This document shows, one piece after another, positions 15,335-23,905 of a DNA stretch of 64,000 bases. How positions within the stretch are numbered: position 1 is the stretch's first letter; the number at the start of each line of letters is the position of its first letter. The position numbers were made by a program, and so were the translations under genes. The DNA comes from Pseudomonas sp. ML2-2023-3 (lineage in GTDB: Bacteria; Pseudomonadota; Gammaproteobacteria; Pseudomonadales; Pseudomonadaceae): the NCBI RefSeq assembly GCF_037055275.1, contig NZ_CP146343.1, positions 444,001 through 508,000 on the forward strand, given 5' to 3'. Under the pieces are notes generated by a model. The model made no database searches. It worked only from the letters and a program-made list of their open reading frames with translations, and was not told where the DNA came from.

Positions 15335-15811
15335 TCAGCGTTGAGTCGTCAGGCCAATCTGTTGCGCCGCTTTTATTGCGCAGGCCTCGTCCTGCTCCGC
15401 ACCGCCAGCACCGGCCACGCCAATGGCTCCCACCAGTTCGCCTTCGGCAAACAGCGGCACACCACCTCCCAACAACAACAGTTCGGCGATGGAATTAAGG
15501 TTGCTCGCCTCAGGATTGCTGCGTGCACGCTCGGCAAACAAACGGGTCGGGGTTTTGGTCGACAGTGCCGTGTAGGCTTTGCGCTGGCTGGCCAGCAGGT
15601 TGTGCGGGCCAACACTCTCTGGACGCATCGACATCAACACGTTGCCACCACGGTCCAGCACGCTCAGCGCACCGGTGCAGTGCTTGAGGGCCGCATCCGC
15701 CAACTGGCGGGCGGTGACCAGATCCAGATCGGCATGGCGCACCAGATTCGGGGCTGCCTGGGCCACGCCGGCAACGCCAACGGCAGTCCACAACAACAAG
15801 GTTTTCAGCAT
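15335..15811 (-). CDS. Exported GlcG/HbpS-family protein
   Basis: A 158-residue protein with a signal peptide (cleavage after AQA, about residue 19). The mature part is one GlcG/HbpS domain: 'LTVARQLADAALKHC'-like helix, 'ALSVLDRGGNVLMSMRPE', 'ASQRKAYTALSTKTPT' and the glycine-rich 'LLLGGGVPLFAEGELVGAIGVAGAGGAEQDEACA' region. Members bind heme or act in redox sensing, but the substrate here is unknown. It is transcribed toward hiuH, 36 bp upstream of it, so the two probably form an operon controlled from the operator at 15879. Confidence 0.8.
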   Translation of the reverse strand: MLKTLLLWTAVGVAGVAQAAPNLVRHADLDLVTARQLADAALKHCTGALSVLDRGGNVLMSMRPESVGPHNLLASQRKAYTALSTKTPTRLFAERARSNPEASNLNSIAELLLLGGGVPLFAEGELVGAIGVAGAGGAEQDEACAIKAAQQIGLTTQR

Positions 15812-15878
15812 CTTTGGCTAGCTCCTGTACGAATGCGCCCACCTTAACCAGCGATCCTCGTCAGAACTCCGTCAGTTG

Positions 15879-15896
15879 CATTACAAGTTTGTAATA
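15879..15896. promoter_or_regulatory. HprR/CusR-type operator
   Basis: The sequence CATTACAAGTTTGTAATA contains a perfect inverted repeat ATTACAA-GT-TTGTAAT. It matches, as I recall it, the E. coli HprR (YedW) box CATTACAnnnTTGTAATG. It lies in the divergent region between the GlcG-hiuH operon and the response-regulator gene, so it can control both. Confidence 0.75.
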
Positions 15897-15949
15897 GGCA
15901 ACACACCCGAAGGCGCCTAGCCTGTGCAGACGATTGATCGAGGTGTGCG

Positions 15950-16624
15950 ATGCGTTTGTTAGTGGTTGAAGACGAAGCCAAGACGGCAGATTTCCTGGCC
16001 AAGGGCCTCAAGGAGTCAGGCTTTGCGGTGGATGTGGCACTGAACGGGCTGGACGGCCGTTACTTTGTCGAACAGCAGGAATACGACCTGATCATCCTCG
16101 ACGTGATGCTGCCGGGACTCAATGGCTGGCAATTGCTGCAACTGATTCGCCAGCGCGGCGCCACGCCGGTGCTGTTTTTAACTGCCCGGGATGCCATCGA
16201 AGACCGCGTGCGCGGCCTCGAACTGGGCGCAGACGATTATCTGCTCAAGCCATTTGCCTTTGCCGAGCTGCTCGCCCGGGTTCGTACCTTGCTGCGCCGT
16301 GGTCCCATGCGCGAAGCCGAGTCGTATGCCATCGCCGATCTTGAAATCGACGTGCTGCGCCGCCGCGTCAGCCGGGGCGGCCAGCGCATCAGCCTGACCA
16401 ACAAGGAGTTCTCGCTTCTGCAACTGCTGGCCAGCCGCCAGGGCGAAGTCTTGTCACGCACCTTGATCGCTTCCCAGGTCTGGAACCTCAACTTCGACAG
16501 CGACACCAATATGGTCGAAGTCGCCGTGCGCCGGTTGCGCGCCAAGGTCGACGACCCCTATATGCCCAAACTTATCCACACCGTGCGCGGGGTCGGGTAT
16601 CAGCTGGAAGCGCCCGATGAGTAA
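15950..16624 (+). CDS. OmpR-type response regulator, HprR/CusR-like
   Basis: A 224-residue two-domain regulator. The receiver (1-115) has the acidic pair 'EDEAK', phospho-acceptor Asp in '[13 protein letters not shown]' (about 51), Thr in 'LFLTAR' and Lys in 'DYLLKPF'. The winged-helix DNA-binding domain (about 125-222) contains '[23 protein letters not shown]' region and '[16 protein letters not shown]'. Similarity to CusR/CopR and YedW is clear. The last 8 bases overlap the kinase gene. It probably binds the palindrome at 15879 to control the hiuH operon and itself. Confidence 0.88.
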   Translation: MRLLVVEDEAKTADFLAKGLKESGFAVDVALNGLDGRYFVEQQEYDLIILDVMLPGLNGWQLLQLIRQRGATPVLFLTARDAIEDRVRGLELGADDYLLKPFAFAELLARVRTLLRRGPMREAESYAIADLEIDVLRRRVSRGGQRISLTNKEFSLLQLLASRQGEVLSRTLIASQVWNLNFDSDTNMVEVAVRRLRAKVDDPYMPKLIHTVRGVGYQLEAPDE

Positions 16625-17981
16625 ATCCATCGCCTGGCGTCTGGCGCTGGCGATTGCCCTGACCTGCGCACTGGTGCTGAGTGTGATCGGAGTGTTTCTG
16701 TATCGCTCACTGGCCTCGGAACTGGCGTTTCGTGACGATCAGGCGTTGCTGGGGCGCCTTGAACAGGTCCGTGCCCTGTTGCATGACAGCGACAGCCTGG
16801 AAGCCCTGCAGGAACGCCCGCGCCTGTATCAAAACATGCTGGGCAACCTGGACAGCGTGTTGCTGGTCAACCGCGAGGACGGCACCCCGCTCATTGCCAT
16901 CAACCCCCATCAACAAGCCTTGCCCCCTGTGCAGCCGATTGCTCAAGCACAAGCTCCCCGGCGCTCGGATATCAAAATCGCAGGCACGACCGTGTTGCTG
17001 GCCGGGATGGCGCAAGGTCCCGCAGGGGAAACCTTGAGAGTAACCGTAGGCAAGCGTCTTGATGAGCGTGAGCAAATGCTCGCCAGCTATCGCATGCGTT
17101 TATACGGCGCGGTGGGATTGGGTGCCTTGCTGGCTTTCGGTCTTGGCCTGCTCCTGCTGCGTCGCGGCCTCACACCTTTACGCGAACTGACCCACGCCAT
17201 GGCTGGCATCGACCCACGCAGCCTTGATCAACGCATGACCGCTGACAACGTACCTGCCGAACTCAAAGAGCCCGTACAGGCACTCAACGCCATGCTCGCG
17301 CGCCTGGAAGACAGCTTTGCACGGTTGTCGCAGTTCTCCGCCGACCTGGCCCATGAAATTCGTACGCCTTTGCACAACTTGCTGGGTAGCAACAGCCTGG
17401 CACTGAACCAGTCACGCAGCCCGGCCGAGTACCAGGAGGTGCTGGCGTCGAATATCGAAGAATATGAACGGCTCAATCGCATGGCAGAAAACCTGATGTT
17501 TCTCGCCCGCGCCGAACACGGCCAGCGCCCGTTGCAGTTGCAAGTGCTGGACCTTGCTGAGGTGGGTGACGGGCTGTGTGATTACTTCGAGGCGCTGGCC
17601 GAGGATCGTCAATTGCACCTGGACAATCAGCTCGGCGGGTCGCTGATGGCCGATCAGCAACTGCTGCAACGGGCATTGGGCAACCTGCTGGCCAATGCCG
17701 TGCGCCATGCCCAGCCCGGTTCGACGGTACGCTTGCTGCGGCGCGACGAGACCGGGGTTTGCTGGATTGGCGTGCATAACCTTGGCCCGGCGATCGATCC
17801 GCAACATATCGACAAACTGTTCGACCGCTTTTACCGGGCAGACCCGTCACGGGCACAACCGGGTGACTCTGGCGGCCTGGGCCTGGCGATAGTGCATTCG
17901 ATCATGCAGTTGCATGGCGGCCAGGTGCGGGTGGTGAGCGATGCCAGCGGCACGTTGTTTGAGCTGGGATTCAGCCTGTAA
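16617..17981 (+). CDS. Heavy-metal/peroxide-type sensor histidine kinase (CusS/HprS-like)
   Basis: A 454-residue inner-membrane kinase. One hydrophobic segment lies at residues 8-27 and a second near 160-180, bracketing a periplasmic sensor of about 130 residues. A HAMP linker (about 182-235) precedes the H-box '[15 protein letters not shown]', N-box '[10 protein letters not shown]' and G-boxes 'DRFYRAD' and '[10 protein letters not shown]'. It is the cognate partner of the preceding regulator by overlap and family. In E. coli the related HprS senses peroxide and CusS copper; which signal applies here cannot be read from sequence. Confidence 0.88.
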   Translation: MSKSIAWRLALAIALTCALVLSVIGVFLYRSLASELAFRDDQALLGRLEQVRALLHDSDSLEALQERPRLYQNMLGNLDSVLLVNREDGTPLIAINPHQQALPPVQPIAQAQAPRRSDIKIAGTTVLLAGMAQGPAGETLRVTVGKRLDEREQMLASYRMRLYGAVGLGALLAFGLGLLLLRRGLTPLRELTHAMAGIDPRSLDQRMTADNVPAELKEPVQALNAMLARLEDSFARLSQFSADLAHEIRTPLHNLLGSNSLALNQSRSPAEYQEVLASNIEEYERLNRMAENLMFLARAEHGQRPLQLQVLDLAEVGDGLCDYFEALAEDRQLHLDNQLGGSLMADQQLLQRALGNLLANAVRHAQPGSTVRLLRRDETGVCWIGVHNLGPAIDPQHIDKLFDRFYRADPSRAQPGDSGGLGLAIVHSIMQLHGGQVRVVSDASGTLFELGFSL

Positions 17982-18038
17982 CCGATTTTTTGGGGCATAT
18001 CACGGCCCCACAAGTCTTGAGCCATGCAATCAGGCTGA

Positions 18039-19124
18039 TCAGTTGCCCAGGGCTGCGGCAATGGCTTTTCCGACGTCCTGAGTCGAGGCCGTGCCGCCCA
18101 GATCCGGCGTCTTCGGACCACTGGCAATCACATCCTCAATGGCGCGCAAAATAGCGTCATGGGCAGCCTGATAACGGTCATCACCCTTCCCCAAAAACTC
18201 CAGCATCAGTGCGCCCGACCAGACCATGGCGATCGGGTTCGCGATGTTTTGACCGGAAATATCCGGCGCAGAACCGTGAACCGGCTCGAACAGTGAAGGA
18301 AAGTTACGCTCCGGGTTGAGGTTGGCCGAAGGCGCAATACCGATAGTGCCCGCGCAGGCCGGCCCCAGGTCCGACAGGATGTCGCCGAACAGGTTAGACG
18401 CCACCACCACATCAAACCGGTCGGGTTGCAGTACGAAACGGGCGCACAGAATGTCGATGTGCTGCTTGTCCCAGCTGACTTGTGGATAGTGTGCAGCCAT
18501 CGCTTCAGTGCGCTCGTCCCAGTACGGCATGCTGATGGAAATACCGTTGGATTTGGTGGCCGAGGTCACGTGCTTGCGTGGACGCTCCTTGGCCACTTCG
18601 AAGGCGTATTTAAGAATCCGGTCTACGCCGCGTCGGGTAAACACGGATTCTTGCAGGACCAATTCGTTTTCAGTGCCTTCAAACATCCGCCCGCCCACCG
18701 AGGAGTATTCGCCTTCGGTGTTTTCGCGAATCACTACAAAATCGATATCACCCGGCTCACGCCCTGCCAGCGGGCATGCCACGCCGGGGAACAACCGCAC
18801 CGGGCGAATGTTCACGTATTGATCAAACTCACGGCGAAATTTGAGCAGCGAGCCCCACAGCGAGATGTGATCAGGCACTTTGTCCGGCCAGCCCACGGCG
18901 CCAAAGAAGATGGCGTCGAAGCCCTTGAGCTGCTCGAACCAGTTGTCCGGCATCATCTGTCCATGACGCTCGTAATAATCGCAACTGGCCCACTCAAAGG
19001 TTTCAATCGACAGGTTCAGGTCCCACTTTTTGGCGGCGGCCTCCACAACGCGCAGGCCTTCGGGCAGTACTTCGTTACCAATGCCGTCACCGGCGATGGC
19101 CGCAATTCTGAATGTCTTGCTCAT
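18039..19124 (-). CDS. Tartrate / D-malate dehydrogenase (decarboxylating)
   Basis: A 361-residue NAD-dependent beta-decarboxylating dehydrogenase. I chose ATG 19124 (MSKTFRIAAIAGDGIGNEVLPEG) because the extra 18 residues upstream are not family-like. Motifs: 'GDGIGNEV', 'AVGWPDKVPDHISLWGSLLKFRREFDQYVNIRPVR' region with the substrate Arg residues, 'VIRENTEGEYSSVGGR', the catalytic Lys in 'TSATKSNGI', 'NLFGDILSDLGP' and 'EPVHGSAPDISGQN'. It resembles TtuC/DmlA rather than LeuB or Icd. The divergent LysR gene probably controls it. Confidence 0.87.
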   Translation of the reverse strand: MSKTFRIAAIAGDGIGNEVLPEGLRVVEAAAKKWDLNLSIETFEWASCDYYERHGQMMPDNWFEQLKGFDAIFFGAVGWPDKVPDHISLWGSLLKFRREFDQYVNIRPVRLFPGVACPLAGREPGDIDFVVIRENTEGEYSSVGGRMFEGTENELVLQESVFTRRGVDRILKYAFEVAKERPRKHVTSATKSNGISISMPYWDERTEAMAAHYPQVSWDKQHIDILCARFVLQPDRFDVVVASNLFGDILSDLGPACAGTIGIAPSANLNPERNFPSLFEPVHGSAPDISGQNIANPIAMVWSGALMLEFLGKGDDRYQAAHDAILRAIEDVIASGPKTPDLGGTASTQDVGKAIAAALGN

Positions 19125-19199
19125 GGGGCTGACTCTTGATGAGGAGAAGTGGGCCCATGATATAAAGCGAGCCTGCAAAGATAATCAGGTGAAACGTTG

Positions 19200-20126
19200 A
19201 TGGATAAGACACGATTCGTGAACAATCTGCCGAATCTCGACGACCTGCGGGTATTCGTGGTCGTGGCGCGGCGCTCCAGCTTTGCCGCCGCCGCCAGCGA
19301 GTTAGGGGTTTCACCGGCCTATGTGAGCAAACGCATACAACTGCTGGAGCACAGTATTGGCGTGCGCCTGTTGCATCGCACCACCCGTCGCGTGGCCGTC
19401 ACCGATGATGGGGAACGTGTCTATCACTGGGCTTTGCATATTTTTGATGCCGTTGAGCAAATGAGCGACGAAGTCTCGGCACTGCATCAGGAACCTCGGG
19501 GACAGTTACATATCGTCAGCAGTTTCGGGCTGGGTCGACGCCATGTTGGTCCCGCGCTTTCAGCACTGTCGCAACGCTACCCGGCGCTGGATATCCGCTT
19601 CGATATGTTTGACCGTCTGGTGGATTTGATTGAAGAAGGCTACGACCTGGACATCCGAATCGGCGACCACATTGCGCCCAACCTGATTGCCAAACTGCTG
19701 GCCAACAACGCCCGCGTGCTCTGCGCCAGCCCTGAATACCTGCAACGCCACGGCGAACCCCGCACGTTGGCAGAACTGTCAGGCCATGAATGCCTGGTCA
19801 TCAAAGAGCGCGACCATCCGTTCGGGCTCTGGCGCTTGCAGGGACCGGAGGGCGAAGAAAGCGTGAAAGTGACCGGCGCCCTATCGGCCAACCACGGCGA
19901 AGTGGTGCATCAATGGGGGATAGACGGCCGTGGGATCTTGCTGCGCTCGCAGTGGGACGTGCGCAAAAGCCTCGAAAACGGCAAATTGGTGCACATTCTT
20001 CAGGACTACAGCCAACAGGCAAATATCTGGGCCGTTTACGCTGCACCGCTGGCCAATTCAGCGAAAGTTCGGGTCACGGTCGAGCACTTGCGCCAGTACT
20101 TCAGCGAGCCTCGGCGCGAATCGTGA
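19200..20126 (+). CDS. LysR-family regulator, DmlR-like
   Basis: A 308-residue LysR regulator starting at ATG 19200 (a TTG three bases earlier is less likely; AGGTGA sits about 8 bp upstream). The N-terminal winged helix is visible in 'LDDLRVFVVVARRSSFAAAASELGVSPAYVSKRI' region (about 13-48), and the rest is the co-inducer domain. It is divergent from the tartrate/D-malate dehydrogenase with 75 bp between starts, the standard arrangement for a regulator of that gene, as DmlR is of dmlA. Confidence 0.87.
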   Translation: MDKTRFVNNLPNLDDLRVFVVVARRSSFAAAASELGVSPAYVSKRIQLLEHSIGVRLLHRTTRRVAVTDDGERVYHWALHIFDAVEQMSDEVSALHQEPRGQLHIVSSFGLGRRHVGPALSALSQRYPALDIRFDMFDRLVDLIEEGYDLDIRIGDHIAPNLIAKLLANNARVLCASPEYLQRHGEPRTLAELSGHECLVIKERDHPFGLWRLQGPEGEESVKVTGALSANHGEVVHQWGIDGRGILLRSQWDVRKSLENGKLVHILQDYSQQANIWAVYAAPLANSAKVRVTVEHLRQYFSEPRRES

Positions 20127-20187
20127 AAATAGTCTGTTATCAGGGGTTTACAAGCTCAAACATCCGGGTATACTCGTCGCCCATAAC

Positions 20188-20263
<76 letters not shown>

Positions 20264-20306
20264 TACAAAGCTTCAGAGACAGCTTCTACAGTCTTTGAAG
20301 CTCCCG

Positions 20307-20334
20307 AAAAACCCGCCTTAAGGCGGGTTTTTTC
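20307..20334 (+). terminator. Terminator downstream of tRNA-Thr
   Basis: Stem AACCCGCCTT / AAGGCGGGTT followed by six T, about 45 bp after the tRNA CCA. Confidence 0.88.
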
Positions 20335-20413
20335 GTTTTGGCGCTCCACCGAGCTCCGCCAGAATTTTATGGGTACCAGCCGTTTAAGGCTAAAGATCAT
20401 TCGATACCCATAT

Positions 20414-20512
20414 ATGGCGCGCACCACCGCCCCTCTCTCCGATTCGGCTTGCCATTCAGCCAAGCCCACCGACCACGCCTACAAGCTTTCCGACGGCGAC
20501 GGTCTCTACTGA
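20414..20512 (+). pseudogene. Truncated P4-type tyrosine integrase (N-terminal fragment)
   Basis: Only 32 codons from ATG 20414: MARTTAPLSDS, then 'AKPTDHAYKLSDGDGLY' and a TGA. This is the arm-binding N-terminus of P4/DUF4102-type integrases, whose usual continuation is a long beta-stranded segment and then the catalytic domain (about 400 residues in total). The rest is missing. It sits 150 bp after tRNA-Thr and reads away from it, exactly where such integrases sit after inserting into a tRNA 3' end. Confidence 0.75.
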
Positions 20513-21054
20513 CCAAAATCGCGCATGAGTTCACCAACCAGATTTGGGAGAACGTTACTCGGATGACACGGGCGTTTGACACTGGAGCAATGAGAAAGAA
20601 CTGATGTGGACGCCTCAACAGCACAAAGCATCAAGCTCGCTATCTTTTCCACAACCGTGCTATCAAGTGACGCTGATCACCATCACCCGAGGATTTAAGC
20701 CCTATATTGGCTGCTTGGGTGCTTTCATCATTGCTTGTGCTGGCGAGTGGGTGGACCGGTGGGACGATCTTGAAAGTCTCGGTTACTGGCGCTGGCAAGC
20801 AAGCGCTCAAGATTCAACACCTTGTTTTGGCTGACTGCACTCACACTGTTTTTGGTATTAAAGTACCGCAAGTAAGCATAGGCTGGAGATGCCTATGGTG
20901 TCGGAAGCATTCCATCGAGTGTTCTTCATACTCAACCTAAATAGCCGTTTCCGGTCATCAATAATGAACCGTTTTACTTACTGCTGTTAACATGTGGAAA
21001 GCCTAAAAATAGACAGTCAACGGAACTGTTTCCAAAAAACCGGCTTACTCACAT
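20513..21054. other. Scar region between integrase remnant and sugar cluster
   Basis: About 540 bp without a recognisable gene. Several short frames exist in different registers with mixed composition, as expected of deleted and rejoined mobile DNA. The promoter of the sugar cluster should be near its right end, which is more AT-rich. Confidence 0.5.
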
Positions 21055-21753
21055 ATGGATTACGACGTGAAGAAAATTGCCATTCTGCAGTCCAATTATG
21101 TCCCTTGGAAGGGCTATTTCGACCTCATCGCGGCAGTGGATGAATTCATACTTTACGATGATATGCAGTTCACTAAAAATGACTGGCGCAACCGTAACCA
21201 AATCAAGACGCCACAGGGTGTACAGTGGCTAACCGTGCCAGTAGGCAAGGACATTCATCGCCGTATCCGCGATGTGCAACTTGTCGATGGCTGGCAAATC
21301 AAGCACTGGAAAACGCTGGAAAGCAACTACAGGCGGGCAGCTCATTTTGATGCTATCGCTAGCTGGCTGCGCCCTCTGTACTTAGATGCGTCATACAGTC
21401 ATCTGACCCAGCTGAACAAAAATCTTATCAAAGCTATCTGCGACTATCTGGGGATTCATACGCGAATATCCTGCTCCTGGGATTACGAACTTGGAGAGGG
21501 TAAAACCGAGCGTCTTGTGGACTTGTGTCTACAGGCGGGCGCCAACGCATATATCTCCGGGCCATCGGCCAAAGATTATTTGCAGCCCGAATTGCTGCAA
21601 GCGCAAGGCATTGACCTGCACTGGTTCGACTACAGTGACTATCGTGAATATCCACAACTGTGGGGCTCGTTCGTCCATGGCGTCAGCATTCTTGATCTGC
21701 TCTTCAATTGCGGCCCGAAATCTCAAATTTATATGAAGTTTGCCAATTTATGA
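21055..21753 (+). CDS. WbqC-like protein
   Basis: A 232-residue protein of the WbqC family. The start 'IAILQSNYVPWKGYFDLIAAVDEFILYDDMQFTKNDWRNRNQIKTPQG' region (about 8-57) is the family signature: a metal/acid-rich pocket with Gln, Asp-Asp and the Asn-Arg-Asn triplet. 'GPSAKDYL' and 'DLLFNCG' follow near the C-terminus. Members occur in O-antigen and amino-sugar clusters; some may act as sugar N-acyltransferases, but the activity is not settled. It heads a tightly packed operon; its TGA overlaps the next ATG (ATGA). Confidence 0.82.
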   Translation: MDYDVKKIAILQSNYVPWKGYFDLIAAVDEFILYDDMQFTKNDWRNRNQIKTPQGVQWLTVPVGKDIHRRIRDVQLVDGWQIKHWKTLESNYRRAAHFDAIASWLRPLYLDASYSHLTQLNKNLIKAICDYLGIHTRISCSWDYELGEGKTERLVDLCLQAGANAYISGPSAKDYLQPELLQAQGIDLHWFDYSDYREYPQLWGSFVHGVSILDLLFNCGPKSQIYMKFANL

Positions 21754-22673
21754 GACTGTCCATTGTTGCCACCCTGTATCAATCTGCTGAACACCTCCTG
21801 GAGTTCCACGCACGCTGCTGTCGCGCCGCAGAAGCACTTGTAGGCGATGACTATGAAATCGTCCTGGTCAATGACGGCTCACCTGATGACAGCCTGGGGC
21901 GTGCCATTCGCCTGACGGAAACTGACCCACATGTGGTGCTGGTAGACCTGTCAAGAAACTTCGGCCATCACAAAGCCATGATGACTGGTCTTGCGCACGC
22001 CAGGGGCGACGAGGTGTTCTTGATCGACAGCGATCTGGAGGAGCCACCAGAATGCCTGCTGACTTTTTCAGAGCACATGCGCGGCGAGGGCTGTGACGTA
22101 GTCTATGGTGTTCAAGAGCAACGCAAAGGAAGTGTGTTCGAGCGCTTGAGCGGCAACCTCTTTTGGACGTTGATCAACCAACTCTCTGGCTTGTCACTCC
22201 CCGCCAATGTGGTCACCGCACGCTTGATGAGTCGACGTTACATCGATGCACTGCTGGGCCATGAAGAGCGAGAGGTTTTCATGGCCGGGTTATTTCATAT
22301 TACCGGCTTTACACAAAAGGCCGTCCCAATCCAAAAGCTCAGCACAAGCAAATCGACCTACACCTTCAGGCGCAAGTTGTCGCTGGTGGTGAACTCCGTT
22401 ACCTCTTTCAGCGTCCTGCCGCTGGTCGCCATTTTTTATATCGGTCTGATCATTTTCTCGTTTGCCTGCTGCTATTCCGCATATCTACTGATCATTTGGC
22501 TATTTTTCTCATACACCATGCCGGGCTGGACTTCGGTAATGGTCTCGATCTGGTTGCTTGGCGGCCTGATACTTTCCTGCATGGGAATCATTGGAATTTA
22601 CCTTTCCAAGGTATTCTCTGAAAGCAAACGTCGCCCCTATACCATCATCAGGAACATCTATGGCCGCTCATAA
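21750..22673 (+). CDS. GtrB-like family 2 glycosyltransferase
   Basis: A 307-residue membrane-anchored glycosyltransferase. The GT-A domain (1-230) shows 'SIVATLYQSAEHLLEF', nucleotide-binding 'VLVNDGSPDDS', 'DLSRNFGHHKAMMTGLAHA' and the metal-binding 'LIDSDLEEPPE'. Two hydrophobic segments near 235-265 and 275-295 anchor it, as in GtrB/DPM1-type enzymes that load a sugar from nucleotide onto undecaprenyl phosphate. I chose ATG 21750 overlapping the upstream stop; an earlier in-frame start would run 14 codons into wbqC. It works with the flippase and the GtrC-like protein in this cluster. Confidence 0.85.
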   Translation: MRLSIVATLYQSAEHLLEFHARCCRAAEALVGDDYEIVLVNDGSPDDSLGRAIRLTETDPHVVLVDLSRNFGHHKAMMTGLAHARGDEVFLIDSDLEEPPECLLTFSEHMRGEGCDVVYGVQEQRKGSVFERLSGNLFWTLINQLSGLSLPANVVTARLMSRRYIDALLGHEEREVFMAGLFHITGFTQKAVPIQKLSTSKSTYTFRRKLSLVVNSVTSFSVLPLVAIFYIGLIIFSFACCYSAYLLIIWLFFSYTMPGWTSVMVSIWLLGGLILSCMGIIGIYLSKVFSESKRRPYTIIRNIYGRS

Positions 22674-22724
22674 AGGCATGCACTTCTGGCAAAAGGTACG
22701 CCAGGTACTGGATCGAGCAACAGA

Positions 22725-23135
22725 ATGATCGGCCTGACAGCTCGACTGAAAAAACGGATTCCTGCAGCACAACTACTCAAATATGCCTTGGTTGGCTTGC
22801 TCAGCAATGGCTTGGGCTATGTTCTTTATCTGTTTTTGATAGCACTGGGGAGCACGCCGAAGCTGACCATGACCGCGCTCTATATAACTGGCGCGCTCAT
22901 TAGTTTCGTTGGCAACCAACGTTTGACTTTTTCATACCAGGGAGGGACCTTGGGGTCAGGTATACGATTCGTCCTGGCTCATGCGGTCGGATATGCCATC
23001 AACTTCTGTCTGCTCGCCGTGTTAGTGGATCACTTTGGTTATGCTCACCAGTGGGTTCAGGCCCTAGCAATCTTTGTAGTTGCTGGCTATCTTTTCCTGG
23101 CCCTAAAATTCTTCGTATTCAAGGCAACGCCATGA
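22725..23135 (+). CDS. GtrA-like flippase
   Basis: A 136-residue protein with four hydrophobic segments (about 20-40, 48-66, 82-105, 112-132). 'LLKYALVGLLSNGLGYVLY', 'GALISFVGNQRLTFSYQGG' and the C-terminal 'LALKFFVFK' are characteristic of the GtrA family. It is expected to move the undecaprenyl-phosphate-linked sugar made by GtrB to the periplasmic face. Its TGA overlaps the methyltransferase ATG (ATGA). A 22-codon frame at 22660-22728 bridges the gap from the glycosyltransferase gene. Confidence 0.82.
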   Translation: MIGLTARLKKRIPAAQLLKYALVGLLSNGLGYVLYLFLIALGSTPKLTMTALYITGALISFVGNQRLTFSYQGGTLGSGIRFVLAHAVGYAINFCLLAVLVDHFGYAHQWVQALAIFVVAGYLFLALKFFVFKATP

Positions 23136-23884
23136 CATCACCCAACCGCTCGCCATTCCCGTCATCATCCTATGGGCAACTTGCGCAGGCGGAATCTGGC
23201 CATTGGTGGTTCAGAGTGCGCAACATGGTAGTCCTATGGGCTTTGGCCAAGAAGGTAAAACCCTTCAACAACTTGTTAGAGGTCGGTTGCGGCACTGGAT
23301 ATGTGCTCGAAGGTATCCGCCGTACCTGGCCGCAAATCGAACTGCACGGTTCGGAATACTTTGAAGAAGGTCTGGAGTACGCCCGCAAGCGAGTCCCTAC
23401 TGCACAGCTTAGGCAGCTCGACGCGACCACGATGGATGAAATCGATAGATATGATGTAGTTGCTGCATTCGACGTCATAGAGCATATAGAACAGGACGAA
23501 ACAGTATTGCGCAATCTTGCCCGAGCAATTCGCCCTGGGGGATCGCTCGTCCTGACCGTGCCGCAACACCGTTGGCTTTGGTCGCAAGTGGACGAGTATG
23601 CGTGCCATGTGCGCCGCTATAGCCGAGAAGAACTGGTGAACAAGGTTCAGCAATCCGGCCTGCAAGTCAGCTATGTCAGTTCATTCGTAAGCCTTCTGGT
23701 GCCCTTGATGTGGCTTTCCCGTAAGCGTGCGAGCAGTCAGCATGACCCCATGAGCGAATTCAACATTCCTCGCTGGCTCAATAAGTCCCTAGAAATATTC
23801 ATGAAAACCGAACTCCTGTTGCTCAAGGCAGGTGTGCGCTTTCCCGTCGGTGGCTCGCTGTTGCTTATCGCCACCAAACCCTGA
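23132..23884 (+). CDS. SAM-dependent methyltransferase in the sugar cluster
   Basis: A 250-residue soluble class I methyltransferase beginning at ATG 23132, which overlaps the gtrA stop; a longer frame would read back through gtrA. Motifs: 'YGQLAQAESGHWWFRVRNMV' entry helix, 'LLEVGCGTGYVLEGI' (motif I), 'ELHGSEYFEEGLEYAR' (post-I), 'DVVAAFDVIEHI' (motif II) and 'PGGSLVLTVPQHRWLWS'. The Trp-Trp-Phe entry segment occurs in methyltransferases of polysaccharide clusters. It may O- or N-methylate the amino sugar or cap a chain; the acceptor is unknown. Confidence 0.8.
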   Translation: MTSPNRSPFPSSSYGQLAQAESGHWWFRVRNMVVLWALAKKVKPFNNLLEVGCGTGYVLEGIRRTWPQIELHGSEYFEEGLEYARKRVPTAQLRQLDATTMDEIDRYDVVAAFDVIEHIEQDETVLRNLARAIRPGGSLVLTVPQHRWLWSQVDEYACHVRRYSREELVNKVQQSGLQVSYVSSFVSLLVPLMWLSRKRASSQHDPMSEFNIPRWLNKSLEIFMKTELLLLKAGVRFPVGGSLLLIATKP

Positions 23885-23905
23885 TCGTCTTCTTGGAACA
23901 CTGCG

